Numbered from the stretch's first letter, positions 9,748 to 19,178 are shown. The stretch is 33,190 nt of DNA from Microvirga roseola (GCF_020866965.1 NZ_JAJATX010000046.1:334-33523); one strand, 5' to 3'. Notes: generated from the letters alone by a model not told the origin. Translations and numbers: made by a program.

Positions 9748-10425
9748 TTAAGCCGTGAGATGCGAGGGCGAGGCCAGGAAATCCGAAAGGATGGGCTCGA
9801 GCTCCGCGAACGAATCCACGATGCGCCCTGCCCCGGCCTCCTTGAGCGCCGCGACCGGCTGGAAGCCCCAGGACACGCCGATGGCGGCCACGCCCGCCGC
9901 CCGGGCCATCGCCATGTCGTAGCTCGAGTCCCCGATCATCACCGCATCGGCGGGCGCAACGCCCAGTTCCTCCATGGCCTGGAGGATCATCGCCGGATGT
10001 GGCTTGGAGGGCGCATCGTCCGCGGTCTGGATGGTGGAGAAGACATGGTGCCAGCCATACCGGTCGAGGAGATAGCCGACACCCCGGCGGGACTTGCCCG
10101 TGGCGATGCCGAGCAGCGCGTCCTCCCGGCGGCTCAGTCGTTCGACGCACTCGCCCGCCCCGGGAAAGAGCACCGCGTCATTGGCCGGATCAAGGCGCAG
10201 GACCGCATAGGAATCCTTGTAGGCCTGGACCAGCCCGTCGATGGGCGCATTCGGCCCCGCCAGCACGGTGAAGGCCTCGGTCAGCGAAAGGCCGACTATG
10301 GAAAGCGACAGCTCCCGGCTCGGCGGCTCCAGCCCGAAAGCGGCGAAGGCCTGCCCCAGCGAGGCGACGATGATGTTCTGGCTGTCGACCAGCGTGCCGT
10401 CGACATCGAAGAGAACGAGTTTCAA
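9748..10425 (-). CDS. HAD-family hydrolase (Gph-like phosphatase)
   Basis: A 225-residue haloacid dehalogenase-superfamily phosphatase. Motif I DVDGT (residues 6-10, Asp6 nucleophile and Asp8 acid/base) stands at the N-terminus, motif II is the Thr of GIATGKS, motif III is the Lys of PSKPHP, and motif IV is MIGDSSYDM, which binds Mg2+. A helical cap follows motif I. Substrate is unknown; phosphoglycolate or other small phosphoesters are typical. The start is TTG at 10425 (LKLVLFDVDGTLV), with GGAGAC placed correctly before it; the longer frame upstream runs into a dispersed repeat and is not real coding. It is followed 17 bases later by the ATP12 gene. In many relatives it directly follows the rluC-type gene; here three genes separate them. 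Confidence 0.92.
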   Translation of the reverse strand: MKLVLFDVDGTLVDSQNIIVASLGQAFAAFGLEPPSRELSLSIVGLSLTEAFTVLAGPNAPIDGLVQAYKDSYAVLRLDPANDAVLFPGAGECVERLSRREDALLGIATGKSRRGVGYLLDRYGWHHVFSTIQTADDAPSKPHPAMILQAMEELGVAPADAVMIGDSSYDMAMARAAGVAAIGVSWGFQPVAALKEAGAGRIVDSFAELEPILSDFLASPSHLTA

Positions 10426-10455
10426 GGCTGTCTCCTGGGGGCAGGCCTGCGCTTT

Positions 10456-10520
10456 TAGAGCATCGTGCGGACCCGAAGGGCCACACCAGTGAAAAGTGGA
10501 CCCGGTTTTGCGCTCAAAAC
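10456..10520. repeat. dispersed palindromic repeat, type A, copy 2
   Basis: TAGAGCATCGTGCGGACCCG (10456-10475) and GAAAAGTGGACCCGGTTTTG (10491-10510) match the copy at 502-572 in the same order and spacing. The right terminal arm is degraded: the copy at 502 ends ACGATGCTCT, while here the sequence reads ACGGTACGCC. The repeat lies directly upstream of the HAD gene and downstream of the cation exchanger gene, at one edge of the accessory three-gene block. Confidence 0.75.
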
Positions 10521-10558
10521 GGTACGCCGACAAGGCGCAAACGGTGCGTCCCGCACCC

Positions 10559-11590
10559 TTATCCCGCAGCGCCCTGGCCGCCCCGACCGAAGGGTTGGAC
10601 CCAGAAGACGATCAGGGCGACGAAGCTAAGATAGACCATCGGCAGCACGGCAACCTGCCAGCGGCGGAACCCGGTCTCGCGCCCGCTCCTCCAGAGGAGA
10701 ACCGCAAACAGAGCCGGCATGATCGCCACGAAGGCGAGGGTCACCCCGAACAATTGCAGATTCTCGATGGGCATCCCGACGATGGTGAGCGGAATGAAGG
10801 CGAGCGTCATCGTGACCACGTGGTCGCCGATCACGCTGGTGACGCCGGAGGTGACCTGTCCGCTGCGGGTCACGTACCAGGTCGCGAAAACCTCCGGCAG
10901 CGCCGCGACCGGCGCGGTGATGAACAAGCCGCCGACGATCTTCGAGATCCCCAGCGCGCCCACGATCCTTTCGGTAGCGAACACAGTGAAATAAGCTCCG
11001 AGCGCGAGCGCCGCGATCCCTGCCGCGGCCAGCCATGTCTCCTTGCGCTTCCACTCCACCTCCTCGCCCTGCCGCCGCCCGCGAAAAAGCGCCTGGGCGA
11101 GATAGGCAAAGTAGGCCAGCAACAGGATCCAGCCGTCGATGGGCTGCAGCCCGCGCCAAGGCTGCGGCAGTGTGAGCAGGGCGAAGACGGCGATCACGCC
11201 GAGATACGGCAGAGCCTGGATCGTGATGGCGCTCCGGTCGACCTGAAGGAGATGCTCGCGCCGGTGCCGCTCATGGTTCTTGTGGCCGCCACCCTCCCCG
11301 AGCCGCCTCCTGCGGGTCGCCACATAGGCGATGAAGACCATGATCGGGATGGCGAGCACGTTGGAGCCCAGCAGCGCACCGAGGCCGATATCCCCGACTC
11401 CGCGGATCGCGCTCGTGGTGTTGATGCCGATCTCGGGCGAGGCGGCGGCAAGGCCGACGAAGGCCCCGCCCGCCGCGACCGAAAAGCCCCATTGCCGGCG
11501 CAGCTTCTTCAGCGGATCGGATAGGTGTTCCGCGCCCCAATGCGCCAGCCACACCGCTGCTAGCAGAACGCCTGCCCAGACCGCAATCAT
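10559..11590 (-). CDS. CaCA-superfamily cation exchanger (Na+/Ca2+ or H+/Ca2+ type)
   Basis: A 343-residue inner-membrane protein with about ten hydrophobic segments in two halves, as in sodium/calcium exchanger proteins. The alpha-1 repeat (about 41-77) contains GGAFVGLAAASPEIGINTTS and GALLGSN, with Glu53 as ion ligand. The alpha-2 repeat (about 220-258) has GGLFITAPVAALPEVFATW with Glu233, but ends SVIGDHV where alpha-1 has GSN. A long charged loop between the halves includes four histidines (His103, 106, 109, 113). The ATG at 11590 lies 42 bases after an EcfG-type promoter; the nearest GGAG touches the start codon, so ribosome binding probably uses GAGG further upstream. Which cation it moves cannot be read from the sequence. 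Length and topology are normal for the family. Confidence 0.88.
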   Translation of the reverse strand: MIAVWAGVLLAAVWLAHWGAEHLSDPLKKLRRQWGFSVAAGGAFVGLAAASPEIGINTTSAIRGVGDIGLGALLGSNVLAIPIMVFIAYVATRRRRLGEGGGHKNHERHRREHLLQVDRSAITIQALPYLGVIAVFALLTLPQPWRGLQPIDGWILLLAYFAYLAQALFRGRRQGEEVEWKRKETWLAAAGIAALALGAYFTVFATERIVGALGISKIVGGLFITAPVAALPEVFATWYVTRSGQVTSGVTSVIGDHVVTMTLAFIPLTIVGMPIENLQLFGVTLAFVAIMPALFAVLLWRSGRETGFRRWQVAVLPMVYLSFVALIVFWVQPFGRGGQGAAG

Positions 11591-11631
11591 CTCCGCGTGG
11601 ACCTCGCTGGACGCATTGCCTCTGGATGAGC

Positions 11632-11656
11632 AACGAGAGCTGAAGGCTTCCGTTCC
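11632..11656 (-). promoter_or_regulatory. EcfG-type general stress promoter
   Basis: Read on the minus strand, GGAAC (11656-11652) is followed after exactly 16 bases by CGTT (11635-11632). This equals the consensus of the alphaproteobacterial general stress sigma factor EcfG (GGAAC, 16-17 bases, CGTT). The expected start of transcription lies about 35 bases before the exchanger ATG, with no other gene between. No second intergenic match was found by eye elsewhere in the window. Confidence 0.6.
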
Positions 11657-11665
11657 TGACGGGGC

Positions 11666-12271
11666 TCAGGCGACCTTCGCCTCGCTCCCGGCCATGCGCC
11701 GTTCAAGACCCGCCTTCGCCTCGGGCCATTCCTCTTTGGTGATGCTGTAGACGGCCGTGTCGCGGACGTGGCCGTCGGGCATGATCATGTGCTGGCGGAG
11801 GATCCCGTCGAGCTTCGCGCCGAGACGCTCGATGGCGGCGCGGGACTGGTCGTTGAGGCGGTGGGTCCGCAGTTCCACCGCGTTGCAGCCCAACCCCTCG
11901 AAGGCGTGGCGGAGCATGAGGAACTTCGCGTGCGTGTTCACGAAGGTTCGCTGGCAGGACTTCGCGATCCAGGTCGTGCCGATCTCGACCCGGTGGTTGG
12001 CCGCATCGATGTTCATGTAGCGGGTCGTGCCGACGACCCGGTTTCCGTCCTTCACGACGGTTGTGAAGGGAAGCGCGAGGCCGGCCTTCTGAAGCTCCAG
12101 GGCCTTGCGGACATACTCCTCGAAGCCTTCGGGCCGGGGCACTGTGGTGGTCTTCTTCTCCCACAATGCTCCGTCGCCGGCGGCGGAGGCCAGGGCCGGA
12201 ACGTCGTCGAGGCTCAAGGGGCGTAGGGTCAGACGGTCCGTCGAGAGGGTTACGGGCTCGATATGGAGCAT
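11666..12271 (-). CDS. GNAT-family N-acetyltransferase (RimJ/RimL-like)
   Basis: A 201-residue acetyltransferase of the RimJ/RimL-like branch. It starts with an LxTDRLTLRPLSLDD strand-turn (about residues 8-22) typical of this group, then has VVGTTRYMNIDAANHRVEIGTTWI (78-102), the strand pair beta-4/beta-5, and NAVELRTHRLNDQSRAAIERLG (129-150), where acetyl-CoA and the last helix meet. The usual Q/RxxGxG/A loop is replaced by KSCQRTFVNTHAKFLML, as is common in this sub-branch. Substrate unknown; amines, amino acids or ribosomal N-termini are typical. It is followed after 75 bases by the exchanger gene, whose EcfG promoter lies in that gap. It belongs to the accessory block between the rluC-type and HAD genes. 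Confidence 0.88.
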   Translation of the reverse strand: MLHIEPVTLSTDRLTLRPLSLDDVPALASAAGDGALWEKKTTTVPRPEGFEEYVRKALELQKAGLALPFTTVVKDGNRVVGTTRYMNIDAANHRVEIGTTWIAKSCQRTFVNTHAKFLMLRHAFEGLGCNAVELRTHRLNDQSRAAIERLGAKLDGILRQHMIMPDGHVRDTAVYSITKEEWPEAKAGLERRMAGSEAKVA

Positions 12272-12399
12272 GATGAGGCGCCTTTTTTGGTCTGTCGTCT
12301 TGTCCGCGATTCAGCACCGCGCCGCAACAGCCGAAAGGCGCCGACCAGGGGGCTTTCCAGCCTCCTGATCGTCGGTCCAAGCTATCCGAGGGCCTCGTC

Positions 12400-12861
12400 C
12401 TAGCTCAGCAGATAGATCACGCCCGGCAGGCTCACCGCCAGCCCGGCCAGCGCCCAGGCCCCTGCCGCCGATTGCCAGCCGGCATTGCCCGTCGTGTTGC
12501 GCAATCTCTGGGCGAAGGCGGCCGAATCCATCGTCCGTCCGCTCAGGCACGAGCACAGGGCGTAGTGGGCCTGTCCCTCCGAGAGCTCGAAATACCGCAT
12601 GGCGTCACCGAGCCGGTCGCTCGCCAGACCGTCGGCCCGAAGGACCGGGTCCTCGTAGGCGATGGTGAGCGGCGAGTTGTCCTCACGGATCAGGGCCCGC
12701 TCGGCCGGCGGCTTGTATTCGATCTCGCCAAGGGAGTTCAGGCGTCGCGCCGGATTGCTTTCGAGCAGGTCGATCCAACGCTGAAGTCGTTCCTGCCGGG
12801 TCAGGGGACGCGGCTGAACGTCGGCTACGCTACGGAGCTGATCTAGAGGCTTGTGTTCCAT
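12400..12861 (-). CDS. hypothetical protein with a C-terminal membrane segment
   Basis: A 153-residue protein I do not recognise. The ATG at 12861 has an excellent Shine-Dalgarno (GGAGGAGATCG before ATG); a further 33 codons of open frame upstream are unlikely to be translated. The first 110 residues are soluble and polar, with the pattern LTRQERLQRWIDLLESNPARR and SLGEIEYKPPAERALIREDNSPLTIAYEDPVLR. Residues about 132-153 (GAWALAGLAVSLPGVIYLLS) form one hydrophobic helix at the very end, suggesting a tail-anchored topology with the bulk in the cytosol. Two cysteines (CSC) lie near residue 107. It is the first gene of the accessory block after the rluC-type gene; 128 bases separate it from the GNAT gene. 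Confidence 0.75.
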   Translation of the reverse strand: MEHKPLDQLRSVADVQPRPLTRQERLQRWIDLLESNPARRLNSLGEIEYKPPAERALIREDNSPLTIAYEDPVLRADGLASDRLGDAMRYFELSEGQAHYALCSCLSGRTMDSAAFAQRLRNTTGNAGWQSAAGAWALAGLAVSLPGVIYLLS

Positions 12862-12978
12862 CGATCTCCTCCTGCAAGGACTCGGCCGGCCGGATGACCG
12901 GTCAAGTCGAGCAAGCGTGCTCCTCCCGAGCGGCAAAAGTGCGACACGGGAGGAGACCAATTGAGGTAGGGGAACGCC

Positions 12979-14232
12979 CTACTCCTCGGGCGCTTCGACG
13001 ATGGGATCGTACTGGCCTGTATCGAAGCCGAGCAGGTTGAAGCTCTGCTGCATGTGCGGCGGCAGAGGCGCGGTCACGTCGATGGGCTTGCCCGTGCGCG
13101 GATGCGCGATGACGATGCGGCGCGCGAGCAGGTGCAGCTTGTTCTGGATGCCGCCGGGCAGCTCCCAGTTCTCGATGTCGAAATATTTCGGATCGCCGAC
13201 GATGGGGTGGCCGATATGGGCCGCGTGCGCGCGCAGCTGATGCGTGCGCCCGGTGACGGGCTTCAGCGACAGCCAGGCAAGCTTCTGCGCCGCCGTGTCG
13301 ATGACGGCGTAATAGGTGAGCGCATGGCTCGCGCCCTCATCCCCATGGCGCGCGACTCGCATGCGGGCATCGCCCTCTTCGCCTTCCTTGGCGAGATAGG
13401 TGGAGACGCGCCCCTGCCGGACCTTGGGAACGCCTGCGACCAGCGCCCAATAGATCTTGCGCGTGGTGCGGGCGCGGAAGGACTTCGCCATGGTGGAGGC
13501 CGCAAAGCGCGTCTTGGCGATCACGAGGCAGCCCGCCGTGTCCTTGTCGAGGCGGTGGACGAGGCGCGGCTTCTGACCGTCCTCCCCGGTCAGCGCATCG
13601 AGCATTCCGTCCACGTGCCGCTTCGTGCCCGAGCCGCCCTGGACCGCAAGCCCCATGGGCTTGTTGATGATGAGGACGTCCTTGTCCTCATAGAGGGTGA
13701 TCGACTTAAGGAAATCCCTGTCGTCCTGGTCCTTCGCCGCGCTGCGGGAGACGGGCCTCGGCTGGTCGAGCTTCAGCGGCGGAATGCGGACCTTCTGCCC
13801 GGCGGCCAGGCGCTCGTTGGGCTGCGCCCGCTTGCCGTCGACGCGCAGCTCGCCCTTACGGACGATGCGCTGGATGTGGGTGAAGGCGAGTTGCGGGAAG
13901 CGCGCGACCAGGAAGCGGTCGACGCGCATGTCGGCCTCGTCCGGCTCGACCACGAGGGTCTGCACGCCGGTCGCCAGCACTTCCTGGGCAGCGGCCTTCG
14001 CCTCAGCCCTCGTGGGCTTGCGCGGCGCCTCGGCTGCCGGGCGGGCCTGAACCTTCGCCGCCGGCTTCTCGCGAAGTCCCGACGCAGGCCGCGCCTTGCC
14101 CGCCGTCTTTCCGGCGCGCTGCTTCACGGAGGAGCCGCCGCGCGCGGGCCTGTCCTCGCGGGTGCGAAAGCCCTGCCGCGACCCCGAGCGACCGCCGCGG
14201 GCCCCATTCTGTCCTGAACTGCTTTTCTTCAT
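12979..14232 (-). CDS. rluC: 23S rRNA pseudouridine synthase, RluA family (RluC-like)
   Basis: A 417-residue RluA-family pseudouridine synthase. An S4 RNA-binding domain occupies about residues 102-160 (MRVDRFLVARFPQLAFTHIQ, then RKGELRVDGKR). The catalytic domain follows, with HRLDKDTAGCL at 226-236 (Asp229 catalytic), then RKIYWALVAG and the RTHQLRAHAAHIGHPIVGD block. The N-terminal 90 residues are a Lys/Arg/Ala/Pro-rich extension, common in alphaproteobacterial members and probably disordered. The likely targets are the RluC sites in 23S rRNA, but other RluA members cannot be excluded. crcB ends 41 bases upstream on the same strand. In many relatives it leads directly into the HAD-ATP12 pair; here three other genes intervene. 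Confidence 0.92.
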   Translation of the reverse strand: MKKSSSGQNGARGGRSGSRQGFRTREDRPARGGSSVKQRAGKTAGKARPASGLREKPAAKVQARPAAEAPRKPTRAEAKAAAQEVLATGVQTLVVEPDEADMRVDRFLVARFPQLAFTHIQRIVRKGELRVDGKRAQPNERLAAGQKVRIPPLKLDQPRPVSRSAAKDQDDRDFLKSITLYEDKDVLIINKPMGLAVQGGSGTKRHVDGMLDALTGEDGQKPRLVHRLDKDTAGCLVIAKTRFAASTMAKSFRARTTRKIYWALVAGVPKVRQGRVSTYLAKEGEEGDARMRVARHGDEGASHALTYYAVIDTAAQKLAWLSLKPVTGRTHQLRAHAAHIGHPIVGDPKYFDIENWELPGGIQNKLHLLARRIVIAHPRTGKPIDVTAPLPPHMQQSFNLLGFDTGQYDPIVEAPEE

Positions 14233-14273
14233 GGGTTGTGGGTATCAGAGCGCCGCGCGGGCGGCAATCGAGG

Positions 14274-14660
14274 TTAGGCGGCGAGAGACCTCACAAGAGC
14301 AAGTCCTGCAACCAGCGCCCCGAGGGAGAGCAGGACCGAGGCGGCCACATAGCCCGCAGCGGACCAGGCTTCTCCCCGCTCCCACAGGAGCACCGCATCG
14401 AGCGAGAAGGCGGAAAAGGTGGTGAAGCCGCCGAGAATGCCGGTGGCCAGGAAAAGCCTCAGGGCCTGGCTCCACCCTTCCCCAGCCTTGAAGGCGAGCC
14501 ACCCGGCGACGGCTCCCATGATCAGCGAGCCCACCACGTTCACCGTCAGCGTGCCGAAGGGAAATGCCGCGCCGAAGATCCGTGCGCTCCCGAGATTGAT
14601 CCCATGACGGAGCGCCCCGCCGATGCCGGCGCCGAGAAAGACGAGGAGATAGGACGTCAT
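14274..14660 (-). CDS. crcB: fluoride channel CrcB
   Basis: A 128-residue integral membrane protein of the CrcB/Fluc family, which exports F- and protects cells against fluoride; works as a dimer with dual topology. It has four hydrophobic helices. The family signatures are GAGIGGALRHG (10-20), FPFGTLTVNVVGSL (33-46) with the pore Asn41, and GILGGFTTFSAFS (73-85) with the Phe-box residues. The start ATG at 14660 lies nine bases after the stop of the exported protein gene, so the two are probably on one transcript. No fluoride riboswitch-like sequence was recognised upstream, which also fits its position inside an operon. Confidence 0.95.
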   Translation of the reverse strand: MTSYLLVFLGAGIGGALRHGINLGSARIFGAAFPFGTLTVNVVGSLIMGAVAGWLAFKAGEGWSQALRLFLATGILGGFTTFSAFSLDAVLLWERGEAWSAAGYVAASVLLSLGALVAGLALVRSLAA

Positions 14661-14669
14661 GCCGCCAAG

Positions 14670-15362
14670 CTAGCAGCCGGCCTTCTGCTTGAACAAGGCC
14701 AGATCGGGTTTCACGCTTTCCAGTTCCTGCCCCTTCACCTGTGCGGCGAGCCGGCAGGCCTCCTCTCGGCTCCCGGTCTGCAGAGTGGCCCAGACCAGAT
14801 TCATGCGCGGCACGGCCCAGTCGGGAGTATCCCTCACGGCCTGCTCCAGAAGCGGCTTGGCCTCGGCGGGACGGCCCGCAATCAGCAGCATCCGGCCATG
14901 GTCGGCGCGGAGCGATGGGGCTGGAGAGGCCGTGAGGGCGGCGACGCGAAAGAGCTCGTCGGCGTAGTCGAAATCATTGAACCGCGCGGCAACGACCATC
15001 GCGAAGCCATGGTAGATGCCGCTCCGCTGCGGATCCAAGAGGGTGGCCTGGTTGAGGCGCTTCGTGGCGGTTGCGATGTCGCCCTCCTGCAGGAAGGTCC
15101 GCATTCCGGCCAAGATGGCGGCTTCGGTGGCCTTGGCGCGGTCGGGAATGCGCTGCAGAACGTCGGCGACCAGCTTCTGATCGGCTGCATTCTGCGCCTC
15201 GTTCTTCTCTGCGAAGTTGAAGAACGGCGCTTCATTGATCGGCACGCGGTATGTCTTGCGGGTGACGCTGACGCCGGGCGCGACCCCGACCTTCTGCGCC
15301 TGGGCACAGGCGGGAACGGTTGCTCCGAGCAGCCAAATCAGGATGGGGATCAGTTTCTTCAC
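14670..15362 (-). CDS. exported protein with tetratricopeptide-like repeats
   Basis: A 230-residue protein. The start is GTG at 15362, supported by GGGAGG placed seven bases upstream; it gives a clean signal peptide (Lys2, Lys3, hydrophobic IPILIWLLGATVPA, cleavage after ACAQA). The longer open frame begins before the ribosome binding site and is not credible. From about residue 65 to 210 the sequence consists of helix pairs of about 34 residues (AILAGMRTFLQEGDIATATKRLNQATLLDP, LRADHGRMLLIAGRPAEAKPLLEQAVRDTP), as in tetratricopeptide repeats. It ends in KQKAGC. Function unknown; periplasmic protein-protein interaction is likely. It is 53 bases downstream of rarA and 9 bases upstream of crcB. 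Confidence 0.82.
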   Translation of the reverse strand: MKKLIPILIWLLGATVPACAQAQKVGVAPGVSVTRKTYRVPINEAPFFNFAEKNEAQNAADQKLVADVLQRIPDRAKATEAAILAGMRTFLQEGDIATATKRLNQATLLDPQRSGIYHGFAMVVAARFNDFDYADELFRVAALTASPAPSLRADHGRMLLIAGRPAEAKPLLEQAVRDTPDWAVPRMNLVWATLQTGSREEACRLAAQVKGQELESVKPDLALFKQKAGC

Positions 15363-15415
15363 AATGGCCTCCCTACCCGTCCAGCTTAGCAGCAGGAGAC
15401 CTATACAATATAGAG

Positions 15416-16723
15416 TTACTTTCGTCGTTCTCTCCGCAGCTTCTCCCACCAGTCCAGCCGCTTGCGGATCTCCCGCTCGAAGCCGCGGTCCACGGGCTCG
15501 TAGAGGTGCTGGCGACCCAGCTTGTCGGGCCAGTAATCCTGTCCCGAGAAAGCGTCGGGCTGGTCGTGGTCGTAGGTGTAGGATTCGCCGTAGCCGATCT
15601 GCTTCATCAGCTTGGTGGGCGCGTTGAGGATGGTCTTGGGCGGCATGAGGGAGCCGTGCTCCTTCGCCATGCGCGTCGCAGCCTTGTAGGCGATGTAGAC
15701 CGCGTTCGACTTGGGCGCGGTCGCGAGATAGACGGTGGCCTGCGCGAGAGCGAGTTCGCCCTCGGGGGAGCCCAGGAAATCGTAGGCGTCCTTGGCGGCG
15801 TTGGCGACCACGAGCGCCTGCGGATCGGCAAGGCCGATATCCTCCACCGCCATGCGCACCAGCCGGCGCGCGATGAAGAGCCGGTCCTCGCCTGCATCCA
15901 GCATGCGCGCGAGGTAGTAGAGCGCCGCGTCCGGGTCCGAGCCGCGGACGGTTTTGTGCAGGGCGGAGATGAGGTTGTAGTGCCCCTCCTGGCCCTTGTC
16001 GTAGATGGGCGCGCGGCGCTGGATGATCTCCTGCAGCTGCTCCGCATCGAAGACCTCGCCGGCTTTTGCCGAGCGCCAGACCTCTTCGGCGAGCGTCAGG
16101 GACGCCCGCCCGTCGCCATCCGCCATGCGAACGAGGGACGCCCTCGCCTCCTCATCGAGCGGCAGGGTCTTGCCGGTGACCTCCTCGGCCCGCTCCAGGA
16201 TCCTCTCGATCGCCTCCTCGTCGAGGGACTTGAAGAGGAGCACGCGGGCGCGGGAGAGAAGCGCCGCATTGAGCTCGAAGGACGGGTTCTCCGTCGTCGC
16301 GCCGACGAGGGTGATCGTGCCGTCCTCCATAACCGGGAGGAAGGCGTCGAGCTGCGCCCGGTTGAACCGGTGGATCTCGTCCACGAAAAGCAGGGTGCCC
16401 GTGCCCAGCGACCGGCGCTGCCGGGCGGCCTCGAAGACTTTCTTGAGATCCGCGACGCCGGAGAAGATCGCCGAGATCTGCTCGAAATGCAGGTCCGTCT
16501 CATGGGCGAGAAGCCGCGCCACGGTCGTCTTGCCGGTGCCGGGCGGTCCCCAGAAGATCAGGGAGCCCAGCGACTTTGAGGCGATGAGCCGGGTGAGAAT
16601 CCCGTCCGGGCCGACGAGATGATCCTGACCCACGACCTCGGAGAGCTTGCCCGGCCGCATCCGGTCGGCCAGGGGACGGGGGGCGTTCCGGTCGAGGCCC
16701 GCGGAGGAGAAGAGGTCGCTCAT
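15416..16723 (-). CDS. rarA: replication-associated recombination protein A (RarA/MgsA)
   Basis: A 435-residue AAA+ ATPase acting at stalled replication forks, related to clamp loader subunits; homologous to yeast Mgs1 and human WRNIP1. The N-terminal PLADRMRP-KLSEVVGQDHL motif is typical. Walker A GPPGTGKT lies at 59-66, Walker B LLFVDEIH at 111-118, sensor 1 is GATTENPSFELN, and SRARV provides the arginine finger region. The C-terminal part (about 240-420) contains the tetramerisation domain with YLARMLDAGEDRLFIARRLVRMA and the conserved GPPKTILNAP-like stretch. The ATG overlaps the stop of the GNAT gene (ATGA at 16720-16723), so translation is coupled. Length is normal for the family. Confidence 0.96.
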   Translation of the reverse strand: MSDLFSSAGLDRNAPRPLADRMRPGKLSEVVGQDHLVGPDGILTRLIASKSLGSLIFWGPPGTGKTTVARLLAHETDLHFEQISAIFSGVADLKKVFEAARQRRSLGTGTLLFVDEIHRFNRAQLDAFLPVMEDGTITLVGATTENPSFELNAALLSRARVLLFKSLDEEAIERILERAEEVTGKTLPLDEEARASLVRMADGDGRASLTLAEEVWRSAKAGEVFDAEQLQEIIQRRAPIYDKGQEGHYNLISALHKTVRGSDPDAALYYLARMLDAGEDRLFIARRLVRMAVEDIGLADPQALVVANAAKDAYDFLGSPEGELALAQATVYLATAPKSNAVYIAYKAATRMAKEHGSLMPPKTILNAPTKLMKQIGYGESYTYDHDQPDAFSGQDYWPDKLGRQHLYEPVDRGFEREIRKRLDWWEKLRRERRK

Positions 16724-17162
16724 GGTTCCAGCGCGTTCAGGCGCGAATAGAGATCGGGATCATGGCGGACCATGAGGCGCTCCGGATGGGCGGGAGGCTC
16801 GAAGCCATATTTCGCATAGAGGCTGTGCGCATCCTTCGTCACCAGCATCCAGCGCCGGAGATGCTGCAGGTCTGGATGCTCCATCACGGCCTCCATCAGG
16901 GCCTTGCCCGCCCCCTGCCCGCGCACGAAGGGGCACACGAAGACATCGCAAAGATAGGCGAAGGTGGCCCTGTCCGTCACCACGCGGGCAAAGCCGCGCA
17001 GGTCGCCCGCTGCGTCGCGCAGGGCGAAACAGAGGGAATTCGCCAGGGACCTGTCGAAGAAGGCGCGGGGCAGGCCCTTCGCCCAGTAGCTCTCCTCCGC
17101 AATCCAGCGGAACGCAATGTCGGCCTCGGCCTGGGAGAGTTCGTTCGACAGGCTCCAGGCGC

Positions 17163-17166
<4 letters not shown>
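16720..17166 (-). CDS. GNAT-family N-acetyltransferase
   Basis: A 148-residue single-domain acetyltransferase. The acetyl-CoA loop is VRGQGAGKALMEAVM (about residues 92-106, matching R/QxxGxG/A), after the strand FAYLCDVFVCPF. The C-terminal strand-helix WMLVTKDAHSLYAKYGFEPP is typical of this fold. The start is the ATG at 17166, which overlaps the stop of the protease gene by four bases (ATGA); its own stop overlaps the rarA start by four bases. Substrate not identifiable. It is wedged between two genes that are adjacent or close in many relatives, and the two tight overlaps make a co-translated trio. Confidence 0.9.
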
Positions 17167-18569
<1,403 letters not shown>

Positions 18570-18645
18570 GTCACGCGAATCCCACGATCAAGGATAAGCT
18601 TCGATAGAACGTGGGACCCGAAATACCAAATTCCAAGCGTCAAAC

Positions 18646-18673
18646 AAAAAGGGCGGCCCGAGGACCGCCCTTT
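18646..18673 (-). terminator. rho-independent terminator of the ribosomal cluster
   Basis: On the minus strand AAAGGGCGG and CCGCCCTTTTT form a strong stem around TCCTCGGG, followed by five Ts, 25 bases after the rplQ stop. It separates the alpha operon from the protease gene. Confidence 0.88.
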
Positions 18674-18697
18674 CATGAAACCACTTGAGGCTCAGGC

Positions 18698-19120
18698 TTA
18701 CTCGGCCGCCTCGATGATCTCTTCGTTCTGGGTCGGACCGGAATCCTGGCCGCGCGCATCCACGTCGCGGTCCACGAACTCGATCACAGCCATCGGGGCG
18801 TTGTCGCCATAGCGGAAGCCGGCCTTCATGATGCGGGTGTAGCCGCCCTGGCGGTCCTTGTAGCGCGGGCCGAGCACGTCGAAGAGCTTCTTGACCATGG
18901 CCTCGTCGCGCAGCTTCGACATGGCGAGACGGCGGGCATGCAGGTCGCCGCGCTTGGCCATCGTGATGAGCTTCTCGACGACGGGACGCAGGTCCTTCGC
19001 CTTCGGCAGGGTCGTGACGATCTGCTCGTGCTTAACGAGGGCCGCCGACATGTTCGCGAACATGGCCTTGCGGTGTTCGGCCGTCCGGTTGAACCGGCGG
19101 CCACGGAATCCGTGACGCAT
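18698..19120 (-). CDS. rplQ: 50S ribosomal protein L17
   Basis: A 140-residue large-subunit protein of the exit-tunnel side of the 50S. The N-terminus [20 protein letters not shown] and the central [14 protein letters not shown] (52-65) are family hallmarks, as is [24 protein letters not shown]. The C-terminal 20 residues, ending NEEIIEAAE, are acidic and variable, slightly longer than in E. coli (127). It is the last gene of the cluster, 120 bases after rpoA, and its leader contains two stem-loops. Confidence 0.98.
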   Translation of the reverse strand: MRHGFRGRRFNRTAEHRKAMFANMSAALVKHEQIVTTLPKAKDLRPVVEKLITMAKRGDLHARRLAMSKLRDEAMVKKLFDVLGPRYKDRQGGYTRIMKAGFRYGDNAPMAVIEFVDRDVDARGQDSGPTQNEEIIEAAE

Positions 19121-19178
19121 TGGCTTTCTCCTTGATCTTACGGCCGCCGTGCCAAGGGTCGACCGTCTCTCTTGATTA

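Noticed and set aside
10496..11524. 342-codon plus-strand frame opposite the exchanger gene
   Set aside because: Highly charged, repetitive composition (Asp, Glu, His, Arg) typical of an antisense frame; the opposite strand encodes a clear membrane transporter.
18570..18645. Heat-shock (RpoH) promoter before the Do-type protease
   Set aside because: CTTG is present, but the expected -10 element at the right distance is not; the vegetative candidate is also weak.
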